Positions 25,740-38,857 of a DNA stretch of 64,000 bases are shown piece after piece. This DNA comes from Heterobilharzia americana (taxonomy: Eukaryota > Platyhelminthes > Trematoda > Strigeidida > Schistosomatidae), in the NCBI GenBank assembly GCA_944470555.2, contig OX104127.1:152039776-152103775 (forward strand), written 5' to 3'. Made by a program: the position numbers and the translations under genes. Under the pieces are notes generated by a model. That model made no database searches. It was not told the origin of the DNA and saw only the letters and a program-made list of their open reading frames with translations. The number at the start of each line of letters is the position of its first letter. Position 1 is the stretch's first letter.

Positions 25740-26290
25740 TTCACCTAGGACAATAAGGAATCAGCGCACATCCCTCTTCTCGATTTATAAAAAGCATTTG
25801 ATAGTGCGCCGAAAAATAACTCGCTGTCAAAAATTCCAGAATCGAGGATTTATGTGTTCAGGGTGAATATGGAGGGTAGGAAATCCTGTACCAAGATCAA
25901 AAGAACCTGGTCCGCACGGACAGTTCTCAGATCGAGTGTCTCGGAGAGTGACCCTTGGTTTGCTCCTTCACACACAAACGACTTATCCATGATGGTTTTC
26001 GCCCACACCTTACTATTCCCAGGCCTCCGCATATCTTAGGTAATAGTGATTCAGAGAGACTTCAAGATGGCCTTTCACAACAAGGGCAGTGGGATAGAAG
26101 GACTAGCCAAACCTCAAACGTGGAATATTCCAAAGAAATGTGTCTTCCTGCCCCCAAAGTCAGCGGCGTAAACTACACTATTATTCCCACAAGTGAAGAA
26201 CGAGAAAGGTTCGGGCCTTGGTTTGTTCTTCATCGTGCTACCGAAGCCCTTTATTCCACTAGAAACCCAAGGGACGGATAATAAAAATTA
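25740..26290 (+). mobile_element. Possible CR1-like reverse transcriptase palm fragment
   Basis: Near 25790-25815 the plus strand encodes KAFDSAP after a frame break. This is the reverse transcriptase motif A pattern (LDLxKAFDxVPH) of CR1-clade elements. It is followed by a VRVNMEGRKS-like block at 25860. The rest to 26281 is open but not recognisable. Confidence 0.4.
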
Positions 26291-27985
26291 ATGATAACTG
26301 CTCTTCATACCGAGCACCATTATGAACAACAAAGAGATTGTTACAAAAGTAGGGGCTATGAAAAATTTTATTTGGAGGCAGCTTGTGGCTCTCATCCATG
26401 GATGTTTCCTCCTGCTCTCCAGAATCTTCATCGAGCCACACCTTGAGACTCTTAATATAGTAGCCCCTCCCCGCTGTTAAAGTGGGACCAACCTTACGGA
26501 GGTGAAGAGGAGAACAGTAGGATATTTCGCGGCAGTGGGAAGGAAGCCATATTCTGAATCATTACGCCAACACGGCTTGTTCTCTTGCGTGCCGCGGCAT
26601 GTGACTCCGCTTGATAACGGGGCAACAGATCGCTCATTAAGTAAACTGTCCTAACACGGAGTTACTACAGATCTAGATCATTTGGTCACCTGGGGATCCG
26701 GCCTGAAAAACTATCCAAAAGCTACATACCAGAACTAGAGCCACCTTTTTCCATCGAGAGTATGCGAACTATGTGACAATTTACACCGGGAAGCAGTATT
26801 GGCTCTTGCAGTGCAGTTATTCCGAAAATTGTTAAACGAGCTCTTTGGAACACATGATTGATCGCTGTCTTGTGCTGCGCAAGTTGCTAACCTTAGCAAC
26901 CCGCTGTAGAATCTACATATTACCAGCTAGTTACTGCCCTTACCCCTGACGTTCTACTGACACTTGATACTACTTTACGCTGATCCCCTTCTTCCTCGTC
27001 TCAACACATTGACCTTTTTTCTTTTACTGGTTCACAGACTTGTGCTAGTTTGCATGACATTAGGCTCTTGTAGAGAAAGGATTTGGAAAACAGATGATTA
27101 ATCTTCCTGGCGGCCCCGAGGTTTCTTTACACACTGCCTAAGAACTACCACCAGAAAAACCCGCAACCGCTAACATTCCCGAGAGCTAAGCGCAAGTAAG
27201 CAGAAGGAAGTTCTGCTGCTATCATAAGAGTGAGAGCAAACTGAAGGGACCTGCACGCAAGACATTGGTGTAAGATTTCGAAAGCTCCTGATTTGTTATG
27301 CCCGCCCAAATAAATTTAGGTATTGAATGCATTAGACAATCGTACGCAATTCAATTAGTGGCACGAACTTTTCGCATCTCTTCTCAGGGACTTCTGATCC
27401 CTAGGAAAACCTAATTTCAACATTTCACCAACCAAAACGAGACTTTTCAAAACTCTTGTTGTCTGACGTAGTCGATTATTGCTTATTCATCGATACACCT
27501 CTCAACAGGAAAAAACTAGCGTTGTTGGCTGTTCTAAAGCACTAATCTGCCTCCTGCCAACGGTTTTTGATAGTTTCAACTGCCCAACTCCCTTGGTTTC
27601 CGTTTCTCTTCATAGGTCATTCCCCCGAAAATGTCTCTCCCGGCTCTACATACACATTTGTGGCCCGCGGTTAAACCCGCCGATCAAGGGCAGAGGGATA
27701 AGTCGTAAGTGTCCGATAGCAAGCCAACATAAATTGTTTTCCTTCATACATTCTGTCCTCCAAATACATTTAGTCTATGATCTCTCTGTCACTGTTAAAT
27801 AAGTATTTTTCTAAAGAATTTTTATAGTGCAGGTCCAGTATGGTTAGTCTGAGGTCCTGGCACAGGTAACGCGATCGCACACTGGGAGGGACAAGAACCC
27901 AGGGGACAATATCCTGGTCTGGATCCAAAGACGAACGCAAGTAGGGCGGAATACCAATCTTCCAAAGAAGCGGCCAACCAACGCT
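26291..27985. other. Gene-free stretch left of the CR1 element
   Basis: No domain or element end could be supported. Composition is like the neighbouring decayed CR1 copies. Confidence 0.3.
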
Positions 27986-27989
27986 TCTA

Positions 27990-30900
27990 GAATGCCAATC
28001 GCTGTCAAACAGGTGACACAGAGTAACTCTAACACGTCGCAAACTAGTCCGTCTCCTAGCGAGGACCAGACTATACCTAAAAATAGGAAGTGGCGCGACA
28101 GATGCGGAAACGAGGCAGCTACAAGTAGGTCACCACAAACTGGGGCATTATCTCCAGGAGAGAAGGCTGCACCACGACACCCAATGAGTGCAGTATTTAC
28201 ACTCAGGTCGTAGCAGCGGTTGATGAGGCATTCGCATGCAGCTTATGTCACCGAGGGGTTTATTGCCAGTGTGACGGCAAAGCACCCGAACGGTACTACA
28301 AGCTTGTGAAGCGACAAACGGGTAGTTGGTTATGACAAACAGAGGTAGGTCTGTAGCTATCAGCACATTAGGTTAGACCTCCGTATCCTCTACCCGGCCG
28401 CAGATGACGTCAGGAGCATGAAAAAAATCATCCGCTGGACTCCCGAAGAAGCCCAGCCCAAGCATTCTAGACAGAATGACTGATAAACAACTGCAAAAAA
28501 TACATGACAAATATACTGGGGGGTCGGGAGTGTCAACTGTGACGGTGACGAGCCAGAGGAGGGTTGACCTGATCATCCTGTTCAACGTTGATGTATCAAC
28601 AGTCCAGGAGAGAGCAGTTTGACAGCTGAATACGGGCGGACTATTGTCAGATGCAGGGACTCCCTTCTTTCTATATGGAACCGTGTCAGCTTTCTGGCGA
28701 AGGCCAAGGACCCCGAAACAGGCCACTATCCTTCCGCGTATCTTTGGGCACCGCCAAAGGATCCGTAGATACCCTCTCTCTCGTACATCAGCCGGACACT
28801 GTCAGTTCCCACAGAACTCTAGTCAAGCCTGGCAAACCGTGGTCATTGAGGGAGGGGGAGTCGATATCCGCGGTTAGGAAACTGGACAGGAACATTTCAG
28901 TGGCCATGCATGGGGTCCCAGAACCGCCAGGTGGCCACTGTGCCAAGGACAGGTACCCCCACGACGTCCAGCAGTGGCAATATCTCTCGAATCAAGTTGG
29001 CCTCGACGGGGAACTGGCTAACATCGTCAGCAAACTTCCGAGACCAACACACCTGAAGTCCATCCCCACTACCGGACTACTCGTCACTCTGTTTTACCTA
29101 CATGTCCCTCTCGTGGACATTCCACAGGCAAGGTATGGCACGAAGGGCCACGCGGGTAGCCCAGTGCTCATGTACGGTAGCAAATCAAGACCCACCGGGC
29201 AGCGGGAGAGATAACAACCGATAAGACCTCTGGAGTCGGCGGTTGTCGCACAGAAGCAAGTCAGTGGATCAGGCATATCGAGTGCTGAAGCCGATGTCTC
29301 CACGCAAGCTGAAAGTAGAGCGCCAAAAACGGAGCGATACCAGTTCTGTGACGCCTGGGGGTCCTAGACCCAAGTATGTAAGTTCCCCGTCGTAGAACTA
29401 TGTGACTGCCACCAGGGACACCCCAACACGTGCGCATGGCAATGTTAGGGGACAGGAAGGGAAAGCAGCAGAGAAAAGAACGCTGCGCGAACGCCTGTAC
29501 CCTGACGTCGCATTCGTTATGTAATTCTGGCTCTCACCGGGCATTTCCGACAGGGGGATGCATTTCACTGGTGTGGAACTCTTCCACAGAGACAGAACTC
29601 AGACGGGGAGTGGCTGCCTACGCAAGCTTTCGTGTAAGTGCGAGGGTGGCCAGCGACATAGTTCTAATCCAGCTCCCGGACTCTTTATGGTGCCGCCCTC
29701 TGTTTCGTCTTATCAAGTACCTGCTTGAGGCCGTACATTGGTTCTACACTAGCTCTCATACCCACAGCGAGATAGTCATCAATACAATCTTGGCAATTTC
29801 CTCTGCTGATTACGACCCCGTAATCATCGCCGGTGACCTTAACGCTCCGTCCATCTTATTCCACGTGGAAAGCACGCCCACCAGATCCTTTTGTTAGAAG
29901 TTGAAGAACACAATAGGACGGCTGGTCTGTCGGAGAAAGGGAGGATGCCACACGTTGGGCGCCTGGCGGAAATACGTCTTGCCTGGACTACGTTCCAACG
30001 GATGATGATCTCACTGGGTACACATGTATCCAACCCCTTTCGGCCTCAGTGATCACGCAGTAGTAACTATCTCCATGATTATTGAGGAGGGTCTGAAACC
30101 GGAGACGCCCAACATCTTCCCCTGCTACACCAAAGCCAACTACGAGAACGTGAAAGATTACCTCATGGTCTGGAGGCTGGGCCCGTCTCACAACAAATGA
30201 ACACTGGCTACAGGTGAGGGAACTAGTTCTTTGGGCCATCACTCAGTGCGCCAGAAGTAATACATCGGCCGTCAGTGTAAACCCCATGGCAAAAGCATGG
30301 GACATACAGGCTATCTTAAACCAAGAAGCAGGCTTGACTATGTGGCGTTCATCACACAGGGAGTCGGGCTTCTTAAGTTATACAAGAATTTGCAATCGAT
30401 ACAGCATAAGAGCCCATAGTGACAGGTTTGGATACCAAAGAAATCTGGCGGGGGGGCTACAAAGTAACCAGAAAAAGCTGTACCGCTTCATGTCGAAAAG
30501 GAAGTGTGCCGGCGAGGGAGTACGTCTTGTCACAAGTCCTAATGGGGGTGTAACCAGCAGTGTGGAGAAAGGCTGGGATTCTGAGCTGACGCTTCGAAGT
30601 GCATCTTCGTACATCTAGCAGTGAGTCTGCATCGGTTCGATGCAACACTGATCAGGCCAGACATCATGAATATGTGGCGGCACACACTTCCCCAAAATCA
30701 GTGGCCTAGGGTTTGAAGAGATTCAACATTGGTGCTGACCTTGATAGTTTAACCGGACTCACTAGGCTGGAGGCACCCGGTCAAGCATTCTCGCCATTTG
30801 GCACACTGTCGTATTGCGTTGCACCGCCCGTAATCAACTCTCTAGCCAGTTAGTTGGAAGGAATCGGTATCTTGGCACAACCATCCAAATATACCATTCC

Positions 30901-32290
30901 ATCTGAATACGCTATCGTGTTCTTCCTTGGTCTCGTACTCGTGGGTACATAACAAGTCCGAATAATTGGTGATTGGTCTTTGCGTTTGTCAAGTTCGCAT
31001 CAGGGCAATTCCTAACAAGCTTCTGCCGCTTCCCAGTCACAGAGGAAAATATGTCGGAAAATTTATCTGGACTTCTCCCAGACAAGTCCTCTGACTGCTG
31101 TAATCTGAGACTGGTAGTCCTAGACAGCTGAGCTGAGATATTCTTGAAACTAATCTGCAACCTTTTCAAGCAGTCGCTCCCTAAAGATTGAAAGCACGAG
31201 CTCTCGTTACCCATCTTCATGGGGCAGATAGAAAGGTCCTAGCAGCCACAGATAGACCACCCTACTTTCCACACTGTCCGAAGTATGAGAAAGCCTGATA
31301 GCCGATAAGATCCAGGGGCTCCTTAACAAGGAATACACCGTCCATACTCTTCATCATGGCTTCCGAGGTGGTTGTACACCCACCACCAACTTGCTGACCT
31401 CCTGGACACTTAGCCGGGACATTTGAAAGATAGTACATGTTGTTTTTCTCGACCTAGCTAAAGCATCTGACACTGCTCCGCCCACAGCTCTGCTCCTAAA
31501 GGTCATGCCATTCGGTACAAGTTAGGCTGTACTCTCTTGGTCCATGGTGCGCCTAGAAGGCAGGTAGTTCCGCACCAAGGGAGGCAGGATACGATCTGAG
31601 TGGGGACATTCGAGGTTGCGTGTGTTCCAAGGAGCAATCCTGGCAACACTTCAGTTTCCCCTGTTCCTCAATGATCTGCCACACAAAATATCCTCACATA
31701 TCCTCTTCTTCACTCATGACACTAAAGTTTGGCGGGTATAAACGAAGAGACCGACTGCACGGCACTCCAGAATGATCCGCAGAAACTTGAGCCCTGGTTG
31801 TCAGGAAACGACTTGGGCGCCAACTCGGAAAAGTGTAAAGTGACGCACATCATTACCTGTGAGGCAAGGACAGCTGACTTCCAATACATTTCGAGTAACC
31901 GTGCTATCACTAGCGTATCAACGGAGATTTGGAGCTCAACTTTGGCGACGACCTGAACACCGGCTTTAACTTTAAAGAAATGGGAGCCAGAGCGAACCCA
32001 ACTTCAGACTTTCTGTCGTGACGGGTTGGCGGTGTTACCTCTGAACCATTTCTCAGTTTCCAAATCGTACGTGTGGCCTCATCTAGAGGTTTTCAGCGTT
32101 ATGGCAACCCCAACTCTAAGGAGAGACTTCAATCTCTTTTAAAAAATAGAAGGATCTGCATCAAAACTAGTTGTGGGACTAAGAGAAAAAGCCATACTCT
32201 TGGAGACTGAAGCATCATAACCTATTTACCTAGAGCTGTAGCAGAAAGAGGTGTGGCCTAATTATGGCCTACAAGATCCATCCGTCAGAC
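27990..32290 (+). mobile_element. Near full-length but decayed CR1-like (SR1-type) retrotransposon
   Basis: ORF1 remnant: 28651-29214 carries MHGVPEPPGGHC and an RPTHLKSIP block, as in CR1-type ORF1 proteins. Endonuclease (APE type): VIIAGDLNAPS near 29823-29855 and the catalytic FGLSDHAVV at 30042-30066. Reverse transcriptase: HHGFRGGCTPTTNLLTSW near 31350-31405, then VHVVFLDLAKASDTAP near 31434-31482 (motif A, with the usual KAFD degraded to KASD). The normal FADDTK box has become THDTK near 31710. A C-terminal block resembling CKVTHI occurs around 31835. Frames change many times, so the copy is dead. No poly(A) tail or target duplication was recognised. Confidence 0.75.
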
Positions 32291-32859
32291 AAACCGCGCA
32301 AAGTAACTGGCCTTGCCCGCAACACGGTGGTCGTCATGAAGAAACTCCACCAGGATAGCGCACCAAAAACCTAACACCAGGCTAAGGTCCAACCTTTTCG
32401 TCTTAAGAGTATGTGCTTTATGGAGTGCCCAACCGAGGGATATAACCAGAGGACTTTCGGTAGATTCATTCAAAAGACAATTAGTCATTCATATCACTTC
32501 GCATGGTTAGCCACAGATGTACCCATGGAATTGCTAGCCTCACTAGACAACCATTGCTGCCCTTCTACTTACCACTCACTATCTTCCTCTTTGATACACC
32601 TACTTTGTCTACTAACTCTTCCTAAGCAAATTAACACATGCTATCTAATTTCGTCTTTCTGATAATTCCCACATGCTTTTTCTCACTATTCTAGTACTTC
32701 TAATCGGGTGCCTATGCAGATTCCAAGACAGATTCCGAATCTTCCCGGCATATAGTGGTCCTTTAATCATCCTACAAATTGCAATTTAGCCAAAAAAGCA
32801 TTCACCTCACTGGAACTAAACGCAGGAAAGTAGAATAGATTTCCTTTTCCATTGCAGAA

Positions 32860-33297
32860 GTGAACCAAACAACAAGAACTGGACATGAGAAATCAAAAAC
32901 TATCAGTTTTCTACGCTTGTACTATCAATGTTGGATGTTGTTGGAAGTTGAACAAATAAAAGGCGTTTATACGCTACACTACGGAGGCAGTCAGGTGTTA
33001 TTATACTTAGCGGCTCTCATACATCCTGGTTGTAGTTTTTTTTATATCACTCCAGGATATCTTCTCTTTGATTCTTCTAAACAAATGCAGTCAGCTGCTA
33101 TATCCGTTTTTAGTAGCATATCACCTGTAATTTATACTACCACCTGGGTTTCAACGATCATTGAAACCCAGGTGGTGCTATCTTTTCAGCGTATCGATAA
33201 GCTGTTTAGGATGTTGTTTGTTTTGTCTGTTTTAGTACCGCTTAGCGTAGAAATACCTGCTTTAGTGCTATTCGTTCATTTGACTGCGAAACATTAA
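32860..33297 (+). other. Unassigned 145-codon open frame
   Basis: An uninterrupted frame with two to three hydrophobic stretches and no known motif. It overlaps the perfect hairpin at 33139-33176, which encodes WVSTIIETQVV. No clear splice sites, upstream start context or family features support a real gene. It could be a chance frame or part of an unknown repeat. Confidence 0.15.
33139..33176. repeat. Perfect 16 bp inverted repeat with 6 nt loop
   Basis: ACCACCTGGGTTTCAA, then CGATCA, then TTGAAACCCAGGTGGT. The arms are exact complements, far longer than expected by chance in a window of this size. It is GC-richer than its surroundings. Confidence 0.95.
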
Positions 33298-34309
33298 ACC
33301 ACTTTAACTTTGAGACATGCAATTAGACCTTCAAGTGGTCGTCTGTCGCCTACAAATTATTCGTTTGAATTCCTATAGAATTATTTAAGCATGAGAGCTT
33401 AAAGATTTTATCAAGGTATTATGTTCATGACACTGAATGTAAGGTGGAGGTTCATAGATTTCAAAGTACAAAACGTGAAAATGAGGTCGCAAAACAACAA
33501 ACAAACAGCCAAGACCTCTGATCTGCGCAGATGCTGTTTGTTCGCTACTTTATAAATAAATGGGTACTGTGAAGATGCTTGGATTTAATTAGTACGGTTT
33601 TGGAGAGTTAAAACAATCGTAGTAGGGTTTTACAGTGTGCATCCTAATACTGAAGCATAGTTCAGTGGGCACCTCATGTTCGTAATTTTGTTTTTTAAAT
33701 GAGATGCAACCACATGAAAAATTTCTTACAATTAGAAAATGTTGTGAGGTGATTATGGGAGAACTAATTCTTTTTTCTCAATTCAGATGAGATTACCATC
33801 AAAAATGTGCATGATTCTGTCTATAATCTATCTTCTTACTGTCTATAGTCGCTCAAGGACCGCATGATTCTATTTTTTACTGCTGAGAAGTGTCGCTACG
33901 GTGCTTTCAGTAGACTTATTCCGTCTAGGGGTCTTTCGATTCTTAAGAAATACACTTGTTGTCGTTGATATCTTTTTTCACCATCGGTCTGTTTCGACTG
34001 GGTGTTTCAAGGTTATTTTATCATTTGTAGCCGCTGTTATTTGTTGCCACTCTCCTCTGTTGTTCACACCCAGCCCTGCATGTAGCTTCACTTCTTTCAC
34101 TCCTTCGTTTTTTCACTTATTCAGTCAGTATTTAATGTAGGCTAGTCCTATATTTTAGAATCTATATGATTTCTCATATTGGGATAAGGGCTTCAATATG
34201 GGGCGGGATGATTGTAGCACGTTTCTAATATGTTTTGAAGAATTTAGGAGAAACAATGTTAGCTATCAGTTATGGGAGTTGATTGGCATGATCTTCTACC
34301 TTACAATAC
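33298..34309. other. AT-rich intergenic stretch, nothing recognised
   Basis: No gene or repeat family supported. The 79-codon frame at 33901-34140 is Ser/Phe/Leu-rich and unassigned. Confidence 0.35.
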
Positions 34310-34449
34310 AAAGTTTACAAACAATGGTCATTTTATTTTGGTAATATTTCGAGCAAAGTAACTTCATGATCACACCAACAGTTGGGATAATTTCGCAACA
34401 TTTACTGCTCGAGATATTACCAAAATAAACGCATCATTGTGTAAACTTT
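34310..34449. repeat. 140 bp imperfect palindrome, MITE-like
   Basis: The ends are AAAGTTTACA and TGTAAACTTT. Inside, TTATTTTGGTAATATTTCGAGCA on the left pairs with TGCTCGAGATATTACCAAAATAAA on the right with few mismatches, leaving about 45 bp of unpaired centre. A short foldback with matching termini is typical of miniature inverted-repeat elements or of a head-to-head repeat pair. No coding capacity and no clear target duplication were seen. Confidence 0.7.
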
Positions 34450-35215
34450 CCACTTAAAATTTACTTATAATACATTAATTCACTCCACGATGTACAAACG
34501 TTTCGTTGGTGTACTCTGCAATAGCCAAAAAGCCAATTAGATGCACTTGACGATAATAACTCTCTCCGCCTACTGAAACCTAAAGTATTACCAGCCTGTA
34601 GCCAGATGACACGTGTCAAATCATATCTGATATTCTTTTTTTGTACATCGTATCTACACCTAATTGTGCGATTAAAGAATAAATTTATTAGACTTGAATA
34701 ATTAAATATAACCAGTCCTTAAACTTATCGAAATACCTCGATACCGCTAAGGTATATTTTCCTACTACATTGCTTATCGTTGCTTGTTAGCAGTATATCG
34801 ACGCAGCCATATTGTAATAACTACCTGGCCCAAGCCATTGCATTTAGTGTCTGCTTCGAGGTGATTTGAAATCGTCTTATATACGGGAAAGAGAGTAGTT
34901 GGTTCAGCAAAACTTTTGAAGGATTAGAGAGACAACAGGAAAGGAATAGTGGATAATGCAAATAGGTGGTTACAACCAGTAAACTACAATTTACTTTACT
35001 AACAACAGTAGTAATGATTGTAATGTGACGTTAAAGTAAAGGAAAAATGAACTGGTGTGTTTCGGTAATACACCATCTCCCCCTGCTATATGAAGGTGAT
35101 GTGAGATGTAAATAGTAGTTTGTGACAAATTCAGTCTTAATCCAATGCAATTTATATGCGGTTGTGTGGTAACCAGATGTTCATCCTCTGTTAACTTTTG
35201 GCACACAGGCACAAT
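34450..35215. other. AT-rich intergenic stretch, nothing recognised
   Basis: No supported gene or element between the palindrome and the next RTE fragment. Confidence 0.35.
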
Positions 35216-35219
35216 TACT

Positions 35220-36150
35220 GGGACTTGACACTAGCTGTAGTTCTTGGCCTTAAGACTGTGTTCGACTCCGTCGATCGACATATCTTATGCCTTTTACTGG
35301 AAATCGTACTTAGTGCATAGCCCTACTGAAGGCTATCTGAACACTATTGGGTGTTAGTTTATGGTTAGGTATTAGTTCAGTTGGGCACATCAAGTAGTGT
35401 CCGTTAGTGGTAACGACTCTCTCCATTTTCATTTTATTATGGAAGTACGTAAAAGGATCTTACTTTTCTCGTCTAACTTTATTGGGACTGGTCTTAGCAC
35501 AAGATACTCTTTTGTTAAGTATACAGGTGACGTAGTCCTGTTAGTTGAAGACGTTGGCATGATTGAGTCTTCTTAACACTGAGTGGCCATCTGAAAATGT
35601 TTGAGATGCCTTTTTCATCGCCCAAGTACAAACTACTGTTCGAGGATACTTCTGCGTTGGTACCTCTTCTGAGAATGAGGAACGAAGCAGTTGGGCGCGC
35701 TGATCACTTCGCTTACTTGGGAAGTCGGATCAACCCCAACCGGTCAATAGCCGACGAAATACCAACATGGATACAAAAGGTTCGCTTGACTTTTACCAAA
35801 TTACTCCATCTATGCTGCGCTGTGATATCCGGTTGCTTATAAGGACTGGATAGTGCGCTGTAGTTCTTTTTGTTCCGCCATATGGTTGCAAAATATGGCA
35901 ACTGAAGGTAGAGGACATGAGGCTTCAGGCGTTCGACCACCCTTGGCTTCCTAGCGTAGGCTGTGTCGTGTCGTTACAACGTCAGTAACGTAGAAGTCAG
36001 GTGTGGAGTTTTTGTCATAGGAGGGCATGCTTTGCGCATGTCTATTTGAAGTAGGCTGAAACTGAAAAAGGGTTATACGTGGCTAGACTAGTACATGGCA
36101 TCAGTCACTGAAGTCTGACCATTAGTGTTAGCTGTGTAGGGGAATAAAAA
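35220..36150 (+). mobile_element. RTE-like reverse transcriptase fragment
   Basis: Starts within the palm: VVLGLKTVFDSVDRHIL near 35236-35287 (motif A; intact RTE copies have DLKAAFDSVD). KYTGDVVLLVEDVG follows near 35517-35559, where the catalytic YADD has become YTGD. Then HFAYLGSRINPNRSIADEI at about 35706-35762 and IQKVRLTFTKL, the RTE connection region. It breaks down after 35842. The copy is inactive because the catalytic Asp pair is damaged and frames shift. Confidence 0.75.
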
Positions 36151-37195
36151 CTTCGCGGTTAGGCTTTGCTTAGAATTGATTTCAATGACACAGATGCATC
36201 CACACATTATTTTGATCTTAGTTGTCGAACTGAATTTCATTATGCTCTCATTCTCCATTGCTGTTCTTTGGTAGCTCTACCACTTTTGACTGCTTTCTTT
36301 ATGTTTCATCTAAGTGCATTCCTGTTTGATTTGCTGGCATGACGTTTAACTTTAAACCGGGACGCGGTAATACCTTTTCAGATGTTGATTTTGTTTGTCT
36401 GTCTGAATAATGAACTAATGTCTGCGTTTAACAAGATTATGCCATCTGAGTACTCTGAATCAGTTAGATTATTCTTAGACAGAAAATCAATTTATGAGTT
36501 GTATTTAAGCATAGTCACTTCCAGCCATAATAATAACAGTAGTGCAATGCAACTCAACTTGGTTGGTGTTTATATAATAAGCTGTAAGACACTTGTTGTG
36601 TAAGGGCCTGTGAAACTCCTCGGTTGCCAAGGTCGAAGTAGACAGGGCAGGGTTTACACTTGGGACCCATTACTTGGAAGTCGAGTTCTCAAGTAAGTGG
36701 GCTGTCTCCACTTCATCTTTAACAAAGTCAAGTGGAAATGGTGATTAAACATCTTTGGTAGGGACTTCTGGTCATCATCACCTGAGATTACGACTCTCTG
36801 TAGGCTCTTACCAGGCTGTATGAATTTGATTTGAAAACCGCAAAAATTGTCCTAGTTGGACTCAGCTTCTTGATTTGGTAGGGAATCTCAGTTGTGTAAA
36901 GCCAACAAAGTAATTGTACTAAAAATAATTCAGGATCATCCGCTACATATATCACGCTAAGGATATGTACATGAATGCGACGTATGTTTTTCACAAGTAG
37001 ACAGAATTGCATAAGAACTCGCAACAAGGTTCATCGTTTTGGCTCTCGATACTTTCCATTTTGGTGGAAACAGAACAAACTTCAGTAGTGAATGAGTACA
37101 AAGGGAGCGGATGAACAAGGGAGTAGTAAAATGTTCAAAATTCTATGGTCAGAGTAAATGCATCTTGATTACTATTGTCAACTTTTAATCTTGGT
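36151..37195. other. Intergenic stretch, nothing recognised
   Basis: Short frames at 36382-36603 (plus) and 36788-37027 (minus) have no features that I can name. Confidence 0.3.
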
Positions 37196-37199
37196 ACAT

Positions 37200-37335
37200 A
37201 AGGTTTCTAACCACTGATTTCTGTTATTTTACGAAACCTACATTTGTTCATATAGCTCACATCAACAGTCATTGACTTTGAGCTAGCGTTGGTATACTCG
37301 TCCATCCATCATGAAACTCTTTTGACCTAATTTTA
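37200..37335 (-). mobile_element. Short RTE-like 3' coding fragment, inverted against the next copy
   Basis: The plus-strand sequence TTTCTAACCACTGATTTCTG followed by CAACAGTCATTGACTTTGA parallels 6475-6550, which is the minus-strand tail of an RTE copy. The match is short and diverged. Confidence 0.45.
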
Positions 37336-37345
37336 GTTTCATCTC

Positions 37346-38165
37346 GTGCTTAAGCACTTGGTTATGACCACTACACCTACTTGGGGAGTTGGATCAGTCC
37401 GAACAGACAGCTTGGTAACGGAATCTTTTTTCGGATGCAGAAGGCCCGTTTGGCATTTATCAACTTGCATCGTCTATGACGCCGGCGAGATATCCGGCTA
37501 TCTATCAAAGGACGAGTATACTGCGTTGCAATCCGTTCTGTCCTGTTATACAGCTGTGAGACATGGGCGTTAAAAGTAGACCTGAAGCGATTCCAGGGTT
37601 TTGATCATAAGTGTCTTCGTAGCATTGCTCGCTTATGATGGAATCATCGTGTGAGCAATGTTGAGGTCAGGCGAAGGGTACCAGACAAGATAAGCAAGTT
37701 GATTAATGAGATTGTGGACGTTGGTCGAATGAGATGGACTGGACATATGCTGCGCATGCCAAGCACCGCGTACCTCGACGTGTCATGCTAGGGGAGGTTG
37801 GAGAAGAGTTCAGAGTAGGCAGACAAAGACGTGGCACCAGTCGATGAAGTACCTGACTGTTGACTTGAGCGGTGTGCGGGGGTGCAGACTGCCTTATTGG
37901 GGTCCTCGAGACAAAAGAAGTCAGTGGTTGGTGAATGATGTTTGATGATATGGCTGGAAACCAGTCAGAATGGCGCAGATGTATTCACTGTTTGACATCT
38001 AAAGCTTGAATATTCTCACTATCCGTCATCTTAAGATTGTTTATTCTGTCACACAACTTTGTCTATTTTGGTACCACTCTTTGTATTCGCTTGCTGTCAA
38101 ATGTGACAGCTTGAGATGATGCACATGTGTGTGTGAGGTCCTACGCTGATTTTGTCAGTCGGTCA
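37346..38165 (+). mobile_element. RTE-like C-terminal region and 3' UTR
   Basis: The plus-strand translation, with frame changes, reads QKARLAFINL then [40 protein letters not shown] and RMRWTGHMLRMPS, the conserved RTE tail. From about 37960 the 3' UTR (AGATGTATTCACTGTTTGAC through CTACGCTGATTTTGTC) matches the copies at 6225, 47900 and 54880. 5'-truncated in the connection region. Confidence 0.8.
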
Positions 38166-38857
38166 CTCTGGTGCATAACTTAAGTTACTTCATTAATCAA
38201 AACCTGAAAAAAGTGCATAAGTGACTGAATATGGGTTTTCGTTGGACTGCATTCATGGTATGGGAAGATAATACTACTTAGCATAGAGAAAAAGTAAGTT
38301 TAGTTATATTTTGAACTCCTAACCATTGTTGTTGTCAAATAAGTAACTGAGCAGTGAATCTACAACTCACCTTTAACAGAATAAGATGTATTGCTTAGGG
38401 ATTACAAGAATATCTGCAGAGATTTTTGTACATCACTAGCTATTTAAAAGATACCGTTGTGAGTAGACATCCTAATTCGTGTGAGCTTGTAAATTTTTGA
38501 GCTCAATTACCGTTATAATTGAGCTTCAAAGAAGTACGTAACAACCGTATTTAATAACAGTATATAAACTAGAAGGTTAAAAGAGATTGCCATAGATTAT
38601 AGTCCAACAAAGACATCAATAATTACTTCAAAGATTGACAAATATGTTCCTCCTAACTCAGCATTCCTTATACTGTTGACTTTTCGCATTCTGTCGCGAA
38701 GCCATTATCACATTTCCACAAAGGCATAGTTACTGTTAATTTTCGAAAGCTTTTACTTTGGATTTGCCTATCAGTACTGATGCACATAGTAATTAGTTCC
38801 TACTGATTAGTAGTGTTTATATGCTCTAAAATCCTTATAGTGTACAAAACTTGAATC

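Noticed and set aside
32860..33297. 145-codon hydrophobic frame as a membrane protein gene
   Set aside because: No start context, splice sites or homology that I can name; kept only as an unassigned frame with low confidence.
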